Shown here piece by piece: positions 1 to 6,473 of a stretch of DNA of 17,698 nucleotides. Both the position numbers and the translations under genes were made by a program. Origin of the DNA: DAOVFN01 sp964607835 (GTDB lineage: Archaea; Aenigmatarchaeota; Aenigmatarchaeia; QMZP01); assembly GCA_964607835.1 (NCBI GenBank), contig CAZSLL010000020.1:1-17698 (forward strand), read 5' to 3'. The notes under the pieces were generated by a model. It was not told the origin of the DNA. It did not search any database and saw only the letters and a list, made by a program, of their open reading frames with translations. Position 1 is the first letter of the stretch. Every line of letters begins with the position of its first letter.

Positions 1-12
1 TACGTGATTAAT

Positions 13-32
13 AGTAGGACGGCGGTCCTACT
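13..32 (-). terminator. Inverted repeat downstream of antiporter gene, possible terminator
   Basis: A perfect 8-bp inverted repeat (AGTAGGAC and GTCCTACT) is separated by a 4-nt GGCG loop. It lies about 33 bp past the stop codon of the minus-strand antiporter gene. In the minus direction it is followed by an AT-rich stretch but not by a clean T-run, so it may be a transcript-end hairpin rather than a classical terminator. It could equally belong to whatever lies left of the window. Confidence 0.4.
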
Positions 33-64
33 TATACTATGTTTTCTACAGGGCCATTCCGCCC

Positions 65-1063
65 TCACTTCATTATCCCCGGGTTCCTCTTTACTATCCA
101 GGTGAACACGAACGGGAACACTATGGTGGTAACCAGGGCCATTACTATTATTCCGGAGTAGATTTCCACTGGCAGGAGCCCGCTCCTGAAGGCGATGAGG
201 GCAAGAGCCAGCTCCACTGCCCCCCTGCTGTTCATGGCCCATCCTATCAGGTGGAGCTTGCTGTAGCTCAGACCGGTGAATGGTCTGGCAAGGAATGTCC
301 CTATGAACTTGCTCGACAGTGCAACTGCGATAATCAGGCCAACTATCCAAAGATTTGTTGTCAGCGGAGAGAATTCGAAGTTAAGCCCGGCTGAGACGAA
401 GAAGAAAGGCACCACCATGTAGGTGAGTGTCTTCTCCAGGGCCTGCACGTTCCTGTGCTCCCTCCCGAGATTCCTGTGCAGCAGGACGCCTATGAAGAAA
501 GCCATAATCGCACCTCCCAGGAGTAGGTCTTCCTTCATGAAGGTATGCTTCAGAGCGTACGTTATGGCCATGAATATGCTAAGACCAATAATATTGTCCA
601 CTATTCCAGCACCCATTATGGCTGCCCCGAGCCTGGTCCTGAGCTTTCCCAACTCCATGAGCACCTTGGCCTTGGTAGCCTCGGCAGTCACAGTCATGCA
701 TATGCCCACTACTGCAGATACAAGCACGCTGAAACCAAGAGAATAGAAAACCAGAAAACCCATGGAGAAGGACACCACAGCAGCTAGGCCTGCTATGTAA
801 ACGGCGTCCCTCCGCTCCTTGTACATGGTTCTCCAGCTGGTCTCCAGGCCTGCCAGGAGCATGAGGGTTATGAGCCCTATGTCCCCCAGGGCAAAGACCA
901 GTTCAGCGTTGTCCCCTATAAAAAGGGAATTCACGACAGGGATGTTGAACATCAGTCCGATGAGAATCAGGATGACGACAGAGGAGACCTTCAGCCTCCT
1001 TGCCGCAATGACGCCGCCGCATGAGACGAGAATTATGGATATGATGGTGATGATGGAATCCAT
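65..1063 (-). CDS. Cation:proton antiporter, Kef/NapA (CPA2)-type membrane protein
   Basis: Predicted Na+ or K+/H+ exchanger of the plasma membrane, 332 residues, almost entirely hydrophobic with about 10-12 membrane spans. Family marks: LLAGLETS near residue 69, TAEATKAKVLMELGKL near 126 (the unwound TM4 region), GAGIVDNIIGL near 151 (the TM5 ion-binding motif), and NSRGAVELALALIA near 280. In this family TM5 normally carries Asp-Asp (CPA2) or Asn-Asp (CPA1); here it reads Asp156-Asn157, so the normally essential second Asp is replaced. There is no C-terminal RCK/TrkA-N domain, so it is a short Kef-like form. The ATG at 1063 is the only standard start after an upstream in-frame TGA. A TATA-like stretch lies at 1113-1130, with purine-rich GGAAGGAG about 24 nt from the ATG. 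Family is certain; ion specificity and activity are not. Confidence 0.9.
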   Translation of the reverse strand: MDSIITIISIILVSCGGVIAARRLKVSSVVILILIGLMFNIPVVNSLFIGDNAELVFALGDIGLITLMLLAGLETSWRTMYKERRDAVYIAGLAAVVSFSMGFLVFYSLGFSVLVSAVVGICMTVTAEATKAKVLMELGKLRTRLGAAIMGAGIVDNIIGLSIFMAITYALKHTFMKEDLLLGGAIMAFFIGVLLHRNLGREHRNVQALEKTLTYMVVPFFFVSAGLNFEFSPLTTNLWIVGLIIAVALSSKFIGTFLARPFTGLSYSKLHLIGWAMNSRGAVELALALIAFRSGLLPVEIYSGIIVMALVTTIVFPFVFTWIVKRNPGIMK

Positions 1064-1375
1064 GTTAATAGTTGGCAGAGCCTGAATAAATCTCCTTCCC
1101 TGTCAGGGGAAACCCTTATATTAGTTATATGACTACTTTTTGATAGTTAACCATTTGGGTAGTTAACAAACTTCCATGCTTACCAAGAATCAAGAAACAA
1201 ACCTGATGACACGGTCCCCCTCGGGAGTCTGTGACAACAAATAGCGAACCCCCAGGAAACCCGCCATTTCCCGGCGGGATTAGGATACATGAAGGAATTG
1301 AAAACCATGCCAGGGGAGTCTCAATGCAGCTCTTCGGCGCTCTTGCTTTTCCAAAATTAAAAAAAGGAGAATCAT
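1064..1375. promoter_or_regulatory. 312-bp divergent intergenic region
   Basis: No convincing gene. It holds an AT-rich TATA-like block at 1113-1130 that could serve the minus-strand antiporter or, in the other direction, the plus-strand operon; two copies of TAGTTAAC (1144-1151 and 1160-1167); a hairpin CCCGCC/GGCGGG at 1260-1278 with a 7-nt loop; and at its end a strong ribosome-binding site (GGAG at 1366-1369) for the gene at 1376. If the operon starts near 1145 the leader is over 200 nt and could carry regulatory structure. Confidence 0.5.
1144..1167. repeat. Direct repeat TAGTTAAC x2, possible operator
   Basis: TAGTTAAC occurs at 1144-1151 and again at 1160-1167, separated by 8 bp. Each copy contains the palindrome GTTAAC. 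The pair lies just downstream of the TATA-like block in the divergent spacer, a position expected for repressor sites. Binding by any regulator is inference. Confidence 0.35.
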
Positions 1376-1789
1376 ATGAAAATTCACAGGAAATTTCTCG
1401 TAGAACCACTTTCATCTGTCAGGGAGGATTTCGACAGGGGTGTATTACTTTATATGGTCATCATGGGAGTCACTCTCAGTGTGTTGCTTTCAATCCCGCA
1501 CCTGGCTTCTGGACTCTGGCCCCCTCCCAGGCTGATGCTTGTGGTTCCATTATTCATGCTGTTTTCACTCTTCTGGCTATACCTTAGGAGGAAGAGGCCA
1601 CTTGCCCCGTTATTGTTCTGGTACGCATTGCTTGCAGTACCCTCTATGTGGTTTCTGGTTCAGGGACATGCTTTGGGATTCGGGCTTCTTGTGTTGTTCA
1701 CGCTTGGCCTTTTTGGACCCCTTTTCAGTGTACAGTCCAGTCCCATATCATCAGACGGCTCACTGATGCCGGGAGACAATCATGATTGA
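1376..1789 (+). CDS. Small four-helix membrane protein, function unknown
   Basis: A 137-residue protein with a basic N-terminus (about 21 residues) and four likely membrane spans at roughly residues 22-41, 52-69, 76-93 and 98-117, then a polar tail rich in Ser, Gly and Asp. The cluster of Arg and Lys after the second span (RRKRP) predicts a cytoplasmic loop. I do not recognise the family. The start is well supported: ATG at 1376 is preceded by AAAAGGAG with a 6-nt spacer. It is the first gene of a run of SD-led genes; its 3' end lies 31 nt before the chosen start of the next gene and overlaps a weaker upstream start (1782). Any role must come from the operon, which ends in a BFN-like protein. 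Confidence 0.7.
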   Translation: MKIHRKFLVEPLSSVREDFDRGVLLYMVIMGVTLSVLLSIPHLASGLWPPPRLMLVVPLFMLFSLFWLYLRRKRPLAPLLFWYALLAVPSMWFLVQGHALGFGLLVLFTLGLFGPLFSVQSSPISSDGSLMPGDNHD

Positions 1790-1820
1790 CTTAACATCAG
1801 AATGTGAAAGGAGAAGATCA

Positions 1821-2363
1821 ATGAAAGAAGCAATCAAAACAAGCATCCAGAACAGAATGAACATGATTGACCGGAGCGTGCTTGAATCGCTTGGGAGGAA
1901 ACACGGCTTCACGCCCCAGGCAATCCTCGGGTTCATCATACTCCATCATTCAGGCACCATTAAGACTTTCAGTCTGGATTATGTGCTCAGGTCCTTTGCA
2001 GAACTCAAAGAGTTATTCATGATGATTCCGAGGGGAAGCATCTGTCACAAGCAGCTGTCCCTCAAGGTTGATGAGGAACTGGATACTCTGTTAAATAGAT
2101 GCAGCAAGCCTGATGACTACATCTTCCTCTGGACGGTCGTTTCTGAAGGGAAGAAGGCAGAGGTCTCGCATGCCGCCTACTTTGCCTCAGAACGCTTTGA
2201 TGGTTTCATGAGCTCCATTGGCCACATGCAAGTCAGCGCATTCATGGAGATGTCCCGCAATATCCCGGAATTCTTCGATAAGGTCGAGGAGCGGTGCTTT
2301 CATATAGAGGCCCTTAGGGCAAGCATGCTTTTTGACCTGGGAAAGTCTGGCATCTTTGACTGA
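1821..2363 (+). CDS. Soluble protein of unknown function in BFN-like operon
   Basis: A 180-residue, predicted cytoplasmic, mixed charged and helical protein with no signal peptide or membrane span. I do not recognise a family. Visible features: a Met-rich helical N-terminus, and Cys residues near positions 74, 93 and 158 without a metal-binding spacing. The ORF is open from 1782, but AAAGGAG at 1807-1813 sits 7 nt before the ATG at 1821, so I chose that start; the longer form would add 13 residues and overlap the previous gene by 8 nt. The next gene starts 27 nt downstream with its own ribosome-binding site, so it is probably co-transcribed with its neighbours. Confidence 0.7.
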   Translation: MKEAIKTSIQNRMNMIDRSVLESLGRKHGFTPQAILGFIILHHSGTIKTFSLDYVLRSFAELKELFMMIPRGSICHKQLSLKVDEELDTLLNRCSKPDDYIFLWTVVSEGKKAEVSHAAYFASERFDGFMSSIGHMQVSAFMEMSRNIPEFFDKVEERCFHIEALRASMLFDLGKSGIFD

Positions 2364-2390
2364 ATTTACGGGGAAAGGGAGGTAAAGGCC

Positions 2391-2786
2391 ATGAGGATTA
2401 TTCTTTCTTTGCTTTTCCTGGCCCTGCTCTCCCTTCAGCCCCTGGAGGGGAGCGCTCACACCGTGGAGCTCGGCAGGAGCGAACCAGGCAAAGGGGTTAT
2501 ACTGGATTACCAAGTCGCGGAGGGCCTGAGGCTCTATTACCTGGGGATGAACGAGGACGGCATGGCCATCCTGGCTACCGGGGAGGGACTGGGCACCATG
2601 AGGACAGAGCCTTCGCCCTTCCTGATTGACCGGGGAGACCTCTTCAGGCTCACCTTGCAGGGTTTCCTGGACGGGGAACAGAAAGTATACTGGATAGAGG
2701 TGCTGTCCTTTGATGAGGACTCGATACGTCTAAGTATCCAGGGACCGGTTGAAAAGCCCGGGATGGCATCCAAAAAGAACAAATAG
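2391..2786 (+). CDS. Small secreted protein, function unknown
   Basis: A 131-residue protein with a clear N-terminal signal peptide: basic MR, hydrophobic core (IILSLLFLALLSL), and likely cleavage after the GSA near residue 22. The mature part is about 110 residues, probably beta-rich (alternating hydrophobic and polar residues such as LRLYYLG and RLTLQGF) and ends in a Lys-rich tail. There are no cysteines and no recognisable motif. The start ATG at 2391 follows GGGAGG with an 8-nt spacer. It lies between the unknown soluble protein and the BFN-like protein with gaps of 27 and 21 nt, so it is probably part of the same transcript. It is the only exported member of the operon; I cannot name a function. 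Confidence 0.7.
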   Translation: MRIILSLLFLALLSLQPLEGSAHTVELGRSEPGKGVILDYQVAEGLRLYYLGMNEDGMAILATGEGLGTMRTEPSPFLIDRGDLFRLTLQGFLDGEQKVYWIEVLSFDEDSIRLSIQGPVEKPGMASKKNK

Positions 2787-2807
2787 GAACCAAAGGAGGT
2801 TGTACGC

Positions 2808-3344
2808 ATGTCGAAAAAGATGATTGAAATCACTGGAGTAGATGACTGGGCTCTGTTCTTCTCGCCCGAAAAAGATGAAGAATCCCAAGGCGTGGGCACA
2901 GCAAGCATCCTTTTGCAGGAGAAAGGGTCGGACTCCTTCCGGAAAATCGAGCTTCCCGATGACGTTTCTATGCGGCTTCTGTTCAGAACGTTTTCCATTG
3001 AGTTCCTAAAAGGAAACATAATGAAAGGCGAATTCATGAACAGGAGCAGGAATTTCGCATCAGATATCCTCACCTCACTGGGAATCGAGGTTAAGAAGGT
3101 CATTATCATGGAGCTCTCTGACGGGGTTAGCGCACTGATTTTCTACGATGGCTCTGACGGAGAAGAGAAGAAGGTCATCATGGAAATCGAGGAACTGCTG
3201 GATTTCGTCCTGAACTGCCCCAAGACCAGCGGATTCCGACTTTTCGTGGGGCAGGAGTTGATGGATTCCCTACCCGAGTCCAGGGAGGGGCCAGGGGATG
3301 AGTGCGTCTTCAGAATACCAGTCAGAATCCAGGGAGACAGATGA
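2808..3344 (+). CDS. Bifunctional nuclease (BFN/DUF151)-like protein
   Basis: A 178-residue soluble protein. Residues about 30-155 follow the DUF151/BFN layout: a first strand pair ending in a Glu-Lys-Gly turn (SILLQEKGSDSFRKIELP), then DILTSLGIEVKKVIIMELSDG near residues 86-107, a short hairpin (ALIFYDG...KKVIMEIEE), and a final strand with FVGQELMDSLPES near 145-158. In known BFN proteins the equivalent text runs roughly LLxxLGAEVERVVIxDLxDG...GEEVEVDxRPSDAIALAL...PIFVxEELLD. The helix normally bearing the conserved RPSDAIALA motif is here EELLDFVLNC, so this is a divergent member and nuclease activity is doubtful. The start ATG at 2808 has a perfect AAAGGAGGT site with a 7-nt spacer. The stop overlaps the start of the next small ORF (ATGA). 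Assignment is by fold pattern recognition only. Confidence 0.6.
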   Translation: MSKKMIEITGVDDWALFFSPEKDEESQGVGTASILLQEKGSDSFRKIELPDDVSMRLLFRTFSIEFLKGNIMKGEFMNRSRNFASDILTSLGIEVKKVIIMELSDGVSALIFYDGSDGEEKKVIMEIEELLDFVLNCPKTSGFRLFVGQELMDSLPESREGPGDECVFRIPVRIQGDR

Positions 3345-3496
3345 GGAAACCGCCCATCCTGAAAAGAGTTGGAAGAGGGAGGTTCGTTGCCTTCGACCCC
3401 TTCTTGACCCAGGGCATTGGTGAAAAATCAACCCGTGTCGGCGACGGCCTTGCACCGGGTTGGTTCCTGGTCCGCCTTGGAAAGATGCCTTCGTAA
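3341..3496 (+). CDS. 51-residue basic protein, translationally coupled small ORF
   Basis: The ATG at 3341 overlaps the TGA of the BFN-like gene in an ATGA arrangement typical of translational coupling, with GGGAG 4 nt before it. The product is a basic 51-residue protein with N-terminus MRKPPILKRVGRGRF, no membrane span and no signal. It ends at TAA 3494-3496, 19 nt before the operon terminator, so the ORF fills the gap between the BFN-like gene and the terminator. The overlap and the site are direct observations; expression is inferred. An inverted repeat AACCCG/CGGGTT at 3430-3461 inside it leaves open that the stretch is an RNA element instead. Confidence 0.5.
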   Translation: MRKPPILKRVGRGRFVAFDPFLTQGIGEKSTRVGDGLAPGWFLVRLGKMPS

Positions 3497-3515
3497 CGGG
3501 CAACCCCCCCCCATC

Positions 3516-3540
3516 GAAAGCCCCTCCCCAGGGGGCTTTC
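3516..3540 (+). terminator. Stem-loop terminator of the BFN-like operon
   Basis: A perfect 9-bp stem, GAAAGCCCC with GGGGCTTTC, enclosing a 7-nt loop (TCCCCAG), followed by TCTTT. It lies 19 nt after the last stop codon of the operon and upstream of the independent promoter of the next gene. A run of nine Cs precedes it at 3504-3512. Confidence 0.65.
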
Positions 3541-3586
3541 TCTTTGCATTGTCTACTTGGAGGGATAGATATTGCAAAGCCCTATG

Positions 3587-3595
3587 TTTATATAT
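3587..3595 (+). promoter_or_regulatory. TATA box of leaderless DUF2391 gene
   Basis: TTTATATAT is centred 25 bp before the ATG at 3616, the normal archaeal TATA-to-start distance when transcription begins at the start codon. No Shine-Dalgarno sequence precedes the ATG (CCAAAACCTAAGC), which fits a leaderless mRNA. Confidence 0.7.
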
Positions 3596-3615
3596 CCGGT
3601 TTCCAAAACCTAAGC

Positions 3616-4119
3616 ATGCCCCCTGGGATAAAGACCAAGAAAGAAGTCATCAAGATATCCGGAAGGCACAACGAGCTCATCACTGTGACTGATGACAAGG
3701 GCAACATAATCAAAAGGGTGGTACGCCCCCTCATGGTCAAGTTCTATTTGAGGGACCTCATGCAGGTAATGGTAGGCGCATCGGTCCTGGCCATCCCCGT
3801 GGCCTTCACAGAAGAGACCTGGCTCCTAGGAGAGACCCTTCCCCTTTCCAACATTCTGGGTCTGATTACACTTTCCCTTCTGTTCATCGGCGGGTTCGTT
3901 TACTACAATTATTACAGGGGAAGGCTCAGGGAGCACGGAATGGAATACGCCAAAAGGGTTCTTCTGACCTACACCCTGTCCTTCATGGTGGTTACTCTCA
4001 TACTGATACTCATAGAGAGGGCTCCGTGGGCCACTGACAGCGCCCTTGCCTTCAGCAGGACAGCCATAGTCTCGTTCCCCGCATCCATGAGCGCATCCAT
4101 TGCAGACGTGATAAAGTGA
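3616..4119 (+). CDS. DUF2391-family integral membrane protein
   Basis: A 167-residue protein of the DUF2391 family of prokaryotic membrane proteins, function unknown. A 40-residue cytoplasmic N-terminus (NELITVTDDKGNIIKRVVRP) leads into four membrane spans, near residues 49-66, 77-96, 117-135 and 145-165. The segment YLRDLMQVMVGASVLAIPVA followed by FTEE, and LFIGGFVYYNYYRG, are the recognisable parts of the family. The frame is open upstream to 3460, but the ATG at 3616 matches both the expected N-terminus and a TATA box 25 bp away. It is bounded by a terminator upstream and a convergent gene 50 bp downstream, so it is monocistronic. Nothing in its neighbours suggests a specific job. Confidence 0.8.
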   Translation: MPPGIKTKKEVIKISGRHNELITVTDDKGNIIKRVVRPLMVKFYLRDLMQVMVGASVLAIPVAFTEETWLLGETLPLSNILGLITLSLLFIGGFVYYNYYRGRLREHGMEYAKRVLLTYTLSFMVVTLILILIERAPWATDSALAFSRTAIVSFPASMSASIADVIK

Positions 4120-4169
4120 TTTCCGCACATGAGCAATTCATAGCCCGAATACCCTGAAGTCTGTTTAAA

Positions 4170-5465
4170 CTATGACATGATAAACCTGAGGCCGTTTATC
4201 GCTGATCTCATGTCATGGAGAGACCTCATACCCGCGGCCTGCCTCAGTATATAGCCCGGTCTTATGTAGTATTTCCTGTAAAGCATACTCTCCGTGCGTT
4301 TGAGAGTCCTCTCCTGGATGCGATTGCCATTATTCTTGTACATATCAGAGCCCGGATAGACTGTTATGGGGTTGAACTGGACATAATCCGGCCTTGCCTT
4401 CTCGAGCATGGCAATGCTCTTCCCGACAGACTCTGCTGTCTCTCCGGGTGAGCCCAGTAGCATGTATGCAACGCTCTTGATTCCAGCCCGGCGCGTCATC
4501 TTCATTACACTCTCCGTTTCCTTTGCGCTTATGCCTTTTCTGAGGTTGTTCAGGATGCGCTGGTCCCCGCTCTCGACGCCATATGCTATCAGGAAGCATC
4601 CTGCTCGTCTCATCCTCTCCAGCAGCTTCCTGTCAACCGCATCGGTCCTTGTGGAGCATGCCCACATGATGTCCATGTTCTCTCTTATGATTTTGTCGCA
4701 TATCTCCAGTGTCCTTTTCCTGTTGAACGTGAATATGTCATCGTATATTATGACGCTCTTTTCCCTGATTCCACGCAGCTCCTCTATTACGTTGTCCGGG
4801 CTCCTCTCCCTGTATGGCCCATACACGCCCCTCGTGCAGTATATGCAATTGTACGGGCACCCTCGTGATGTCTTGACTGTCGTCATCGGTTTCGGTACAA
4901 GGACGTGCTTGTATATCCCTGTATGAAGCAGGCCGCGTGACGGAAAAGTAATGGAATCAATATCCTTTGCGTACAGTGGTTTCCTTATGTGGCGTTTTTT
5001 GTTTTTCGTGAAACCTATGCCATCGGCGTTGGTCATGGCTTTGCTGCCCTTTATGGCGTCTGCGATGCTCCTAAATGCTGCATCCTGGTCGCCCCTTATG
5101 ATAACGTCAGCGTATCTCAGGGTTTCTTCAGGCAACGCCATTGCGTGAGGCCCGCCTGCCACCGTCAGGGCACTGCACTGATTCTTTATTCTGCTGAAGA
5201 AAGCGCTTGCCCATTTATCGAATCCCTTTATGACATAATCACAGTAGTCGTTTGGTATCACGGCAACTATGTCGGGTCTTCCTTTAACAACTTTCTTTGC
5301 GCACTCTTCCATGCCCATCTCGAGTGCGTAGCAGTCGATTATGCTGACTTCAGCAGAATCCCTGATTGCAGACGCGACATACGCAAGATTTAGCGGAGGA
5401 GCAACGAACAACCTCTCGTATCTTCCCAGCCTTCCCGATCCGGGGTTTATAAGAAAAACCCTTAT
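4170..5465 (-). CDS. B12-binding-type radical SAM protein (BchE-like architecture)
   Basis: Predicted radical SAM enzyme that would use a [4Fe-4S] cluster and possibly cobalamin, the class that includes sugar and lipid C-methyltransferases and cyclases. N-terminal Rossmann-like domain about residues 1-140 (VFLINPG, PPLNLAYVASAIRD, VAGGPHAMALPEETL); radical SAM core from 195 with CPYNCIYC (Cys 203, 207, 210 in the long form), IIYDDIF, and GVESGDQRILNNLRKGI. No DxHxxG motif, so any cobalamin would lack the lower His ligand, as is common in this class. The first standard start in frame is TTG at 5411, but 18 upstream codons encode a typical family N-terminus (VFLINPG, GRLGRYER). The only plausible start for it is ATA at 5465, preceded by AGGTGAT at 5468-5474. 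The gene is divergent from an SDR gene and opens the glycan cluster. Substrate unknown. Confidence 0.88.
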   Translation of the reverse strand: MRVFLINPGSGRLGRYERLFVAPPLNLAYVASAIRDSAEVSIIDCYALEMGMEECAKKVVKGRPDIVAVIPNDYCDYVIKGFDKWASAFFSRIKNQCSALTVAGGPHAMALPEETLRYADVIIRGDQDAAFRSIADAIKGSKAMTNADGIGFTKNKKRHIRKPLYAKDIDSITFPSRGLLHTGIYKHVLVPKPMTTVKTSRGCPYNCIYCTRGVYGPYRERSPDNVIEELRGIREKSVIIYDDIFTFNRKRTLEICDKIIRENMDIMWACSTRTDAVDRKLLERMRRAGCFLIAYGVESGDQRILNNLRKGISAKETESVMKMTRRAGIKSVAYMLLGSPGETAESVGKSIAMLEKARPDYVQFNPITVYPGSDMYKNNGNRIQERTLKRTESMLYRKYYIRPGYILRQAAGMRSLHDMRSAINGLRFIMS

Positions 5466-5474
5466 ACTATCACC
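5463..5474 (-). promoter_or_regulatory. Ribosome-binding site and probable ATA start codon
   Basis: On the minus strand AGGTGAT (5474-5468) matches the complement of the archaeal 16S rRNA 3' end over seven bases and is followed after AGT-less spacing of two bases by the ATA codon at 5465-5463, which opens a family-typical N-terminus. No ATG, GTG or TTG occurs in this frame between the upstream TGA and this site. The alternative is TTG at 5411, with a TTATAAA box at 5447-5453. Confidence 0.5.
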
Positions 5475-5513
5475 TAATAAAATATCATCCCAAAACTTAA
5501 ATCAGAATCCGTG

Positions 5514-5522
5514 TTATATTTT
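5514..5522 (+). promoter_or_regulatory. TATA box of SDR gene at 5550
   Basis: TTATATTTT is centred 32 bp before the ATG at 5550, predicting a transcript start within a few bases of the coding start. Only GGTGG (5540-5544) resembles a ribosome-binding site, so initiation is leaderless or nearly so. Confidence 0.5.
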
Positions 5523-5549
5523 CACGGGCAGGACGGAATGGTGGAAAGA

Positions 5550-6473
5550 ATGAGAATCCTCGTCACCGGCGGTGCCGGATTTATAGGAAGCAACTTGGTA
5601 ATAAAGCTGCTTGATAGAGGGGATAACGTAATCGTTCTTGACAATCTTAGTTCAGGCAGAATGGAATCAATCAAGCCTTTCATGAGCAGCAGACTGGAAT
5701 TCCATCGAGTCGACCTTCTCAGCAGTGGGATTCGCAAGTACATGAAGGACGTTGATGAGGTCTGGCATCTTGCCGCTGACGGGGATGTGAGATTCTGTGA
5801 TGAGAACCCTGCTGCTCACATGGAGCAGAACTTCATCGCGACGCTGAATCTTTTGCATGCGATGAAGGGGTCTTCTGTAAAGAAGCTGATGTTCACGTCA
5901 ACATCTGCTGTCTATGGTAATGCAAAGAGTATTCCTACACCTGAGGATTACTCTCCCATGAGGCCCATATCCCTGTATGGTGCATCCAAGTTGTCATCAG
6001 AGCTGGCTATATCAGGACACTGCCGTTCCTCAGGACTTGATGCGGTTATTTTCAGGCTTGCTAATGTTGTCGGGGCCGGCGCTACAAGGGGTGTTGTCCA
6101 TGACTTCATTGATAATATCAGAAAGGACGGCAGTAAGCTGCATATACTGGGTGACGGCAAACAGACTAAATCATTTGTCCACATATCTGAATGTATATCT
6201 GCCATGCTACTGGGTTCTGAAAAAAGCCGCAGCGGTGCAGAAACATTCAATATCGCGTCAGAAGACTTCATAAGCGTTAAGAGAATAGCTGACATTGTAT
6301 CAGAAGAGACAGGCAAAACCCCTGAATATGTATTCAGTGGTGGTTCGGGCGGATGGAAGGGGGACGTTCCTGTAATGATGCTTGACACCAGTAATATCAA
6401 AGAGCGTGGATGGGTGCCTGTGCACAACTCAGAAGAGGCTGTACGCCTTGCTGCAAGGGAGATATTATGTTAG
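5550..6473 (+). CDS. NAD-dependent epimerase/dehydratase (GalE-like SDR)
   Basis: Extended short-chain dehydrogenase acting on a nucleotide sugar, probably a UDP- or dTDP-hexose 4-epimerase or dehydratase, in the cytoplasm. 307 residues, a full-length extended SDR. NAD-binding TGGAGFIG at 6-13 (Gly 7, 10, 13), acidic DNLSSG at 31-36, catalytic Ser near 119 (TSTSAVYG), Tyr143 and Lys147 (YGASK), and the sugar-binding GDGKQTKSFVHISE segment near 204. The usual RDY of GalE is KSF here. Three ATGs lie upstream in frame or close (5511, 5538, 5550); 5550 gives the standard MRILVTGG start. The 3' end overlaps the next radical SAM gene by 7 bases (ATGTTAG), so the two are co-translated. The exact sugar cannot be read from sequence. 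Confidence 0.9.
   Translation: MRILVTGGAGFIGSNLVIKLLDRGDNVIVLDNLSSGRMESIKPFMSSRLEFHRVDLLSSGIRKYMKDVDEVWHLAADGDVRFCDENPAAHMEQNFIATLNLLHAMKGSSVKKLMFTSTSAVYGNAKSIPTPEDYSPMRPISLYGASKLSSELAISGHCRSSGLDAVIFRLANVVGAGATRGVVHDFIDNIRKDGSKLHILGDGKQTKSFVHISECISAMLLGSEKSRSGAETFNIASEDFISVKRIADIVSEETGKTPEYVFSGGSGGWKGDVPVMMLDTSNIKERGWVPVHNSEEAVRLAAREILC

Noticed and set aside
1205..1240. Possible C/D-box guide RNA (TGATGA at 1206-1211)
   Set aside because: A box-C-like TGATGA is present but no proper CTGA box D or C'/D' pair follows at the usual spacing.
1231..1587. 118-codon frame upstream of and overlapping the membrane protein gene
   Set aside because: It overlaps the SD-led gene at 1376 in another frame and encodes no recognisable pattern; the spacer part holds hairpins instead.
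2537..3109. 190-codon open frame on the minus strand
   Set aside because: It lies antisense to two genes with strong ribosome-binding sites, is Ser/Arg-rich without motifs, and crosses the gap between them; a shadow frame.
3430..3461. Inverted repeat AACCCG/CGGGTT inside the small ORF, considered as tRNA-like
   Set aside because: No T-loop, anticodon arm or acceptor pairing can be built around it.
4163..4170. Palindrome GTTTAAAC between convergent genes
   Set aside because: Short AT-centred palindrome with no second copy or neighbouring structure; likely chance.
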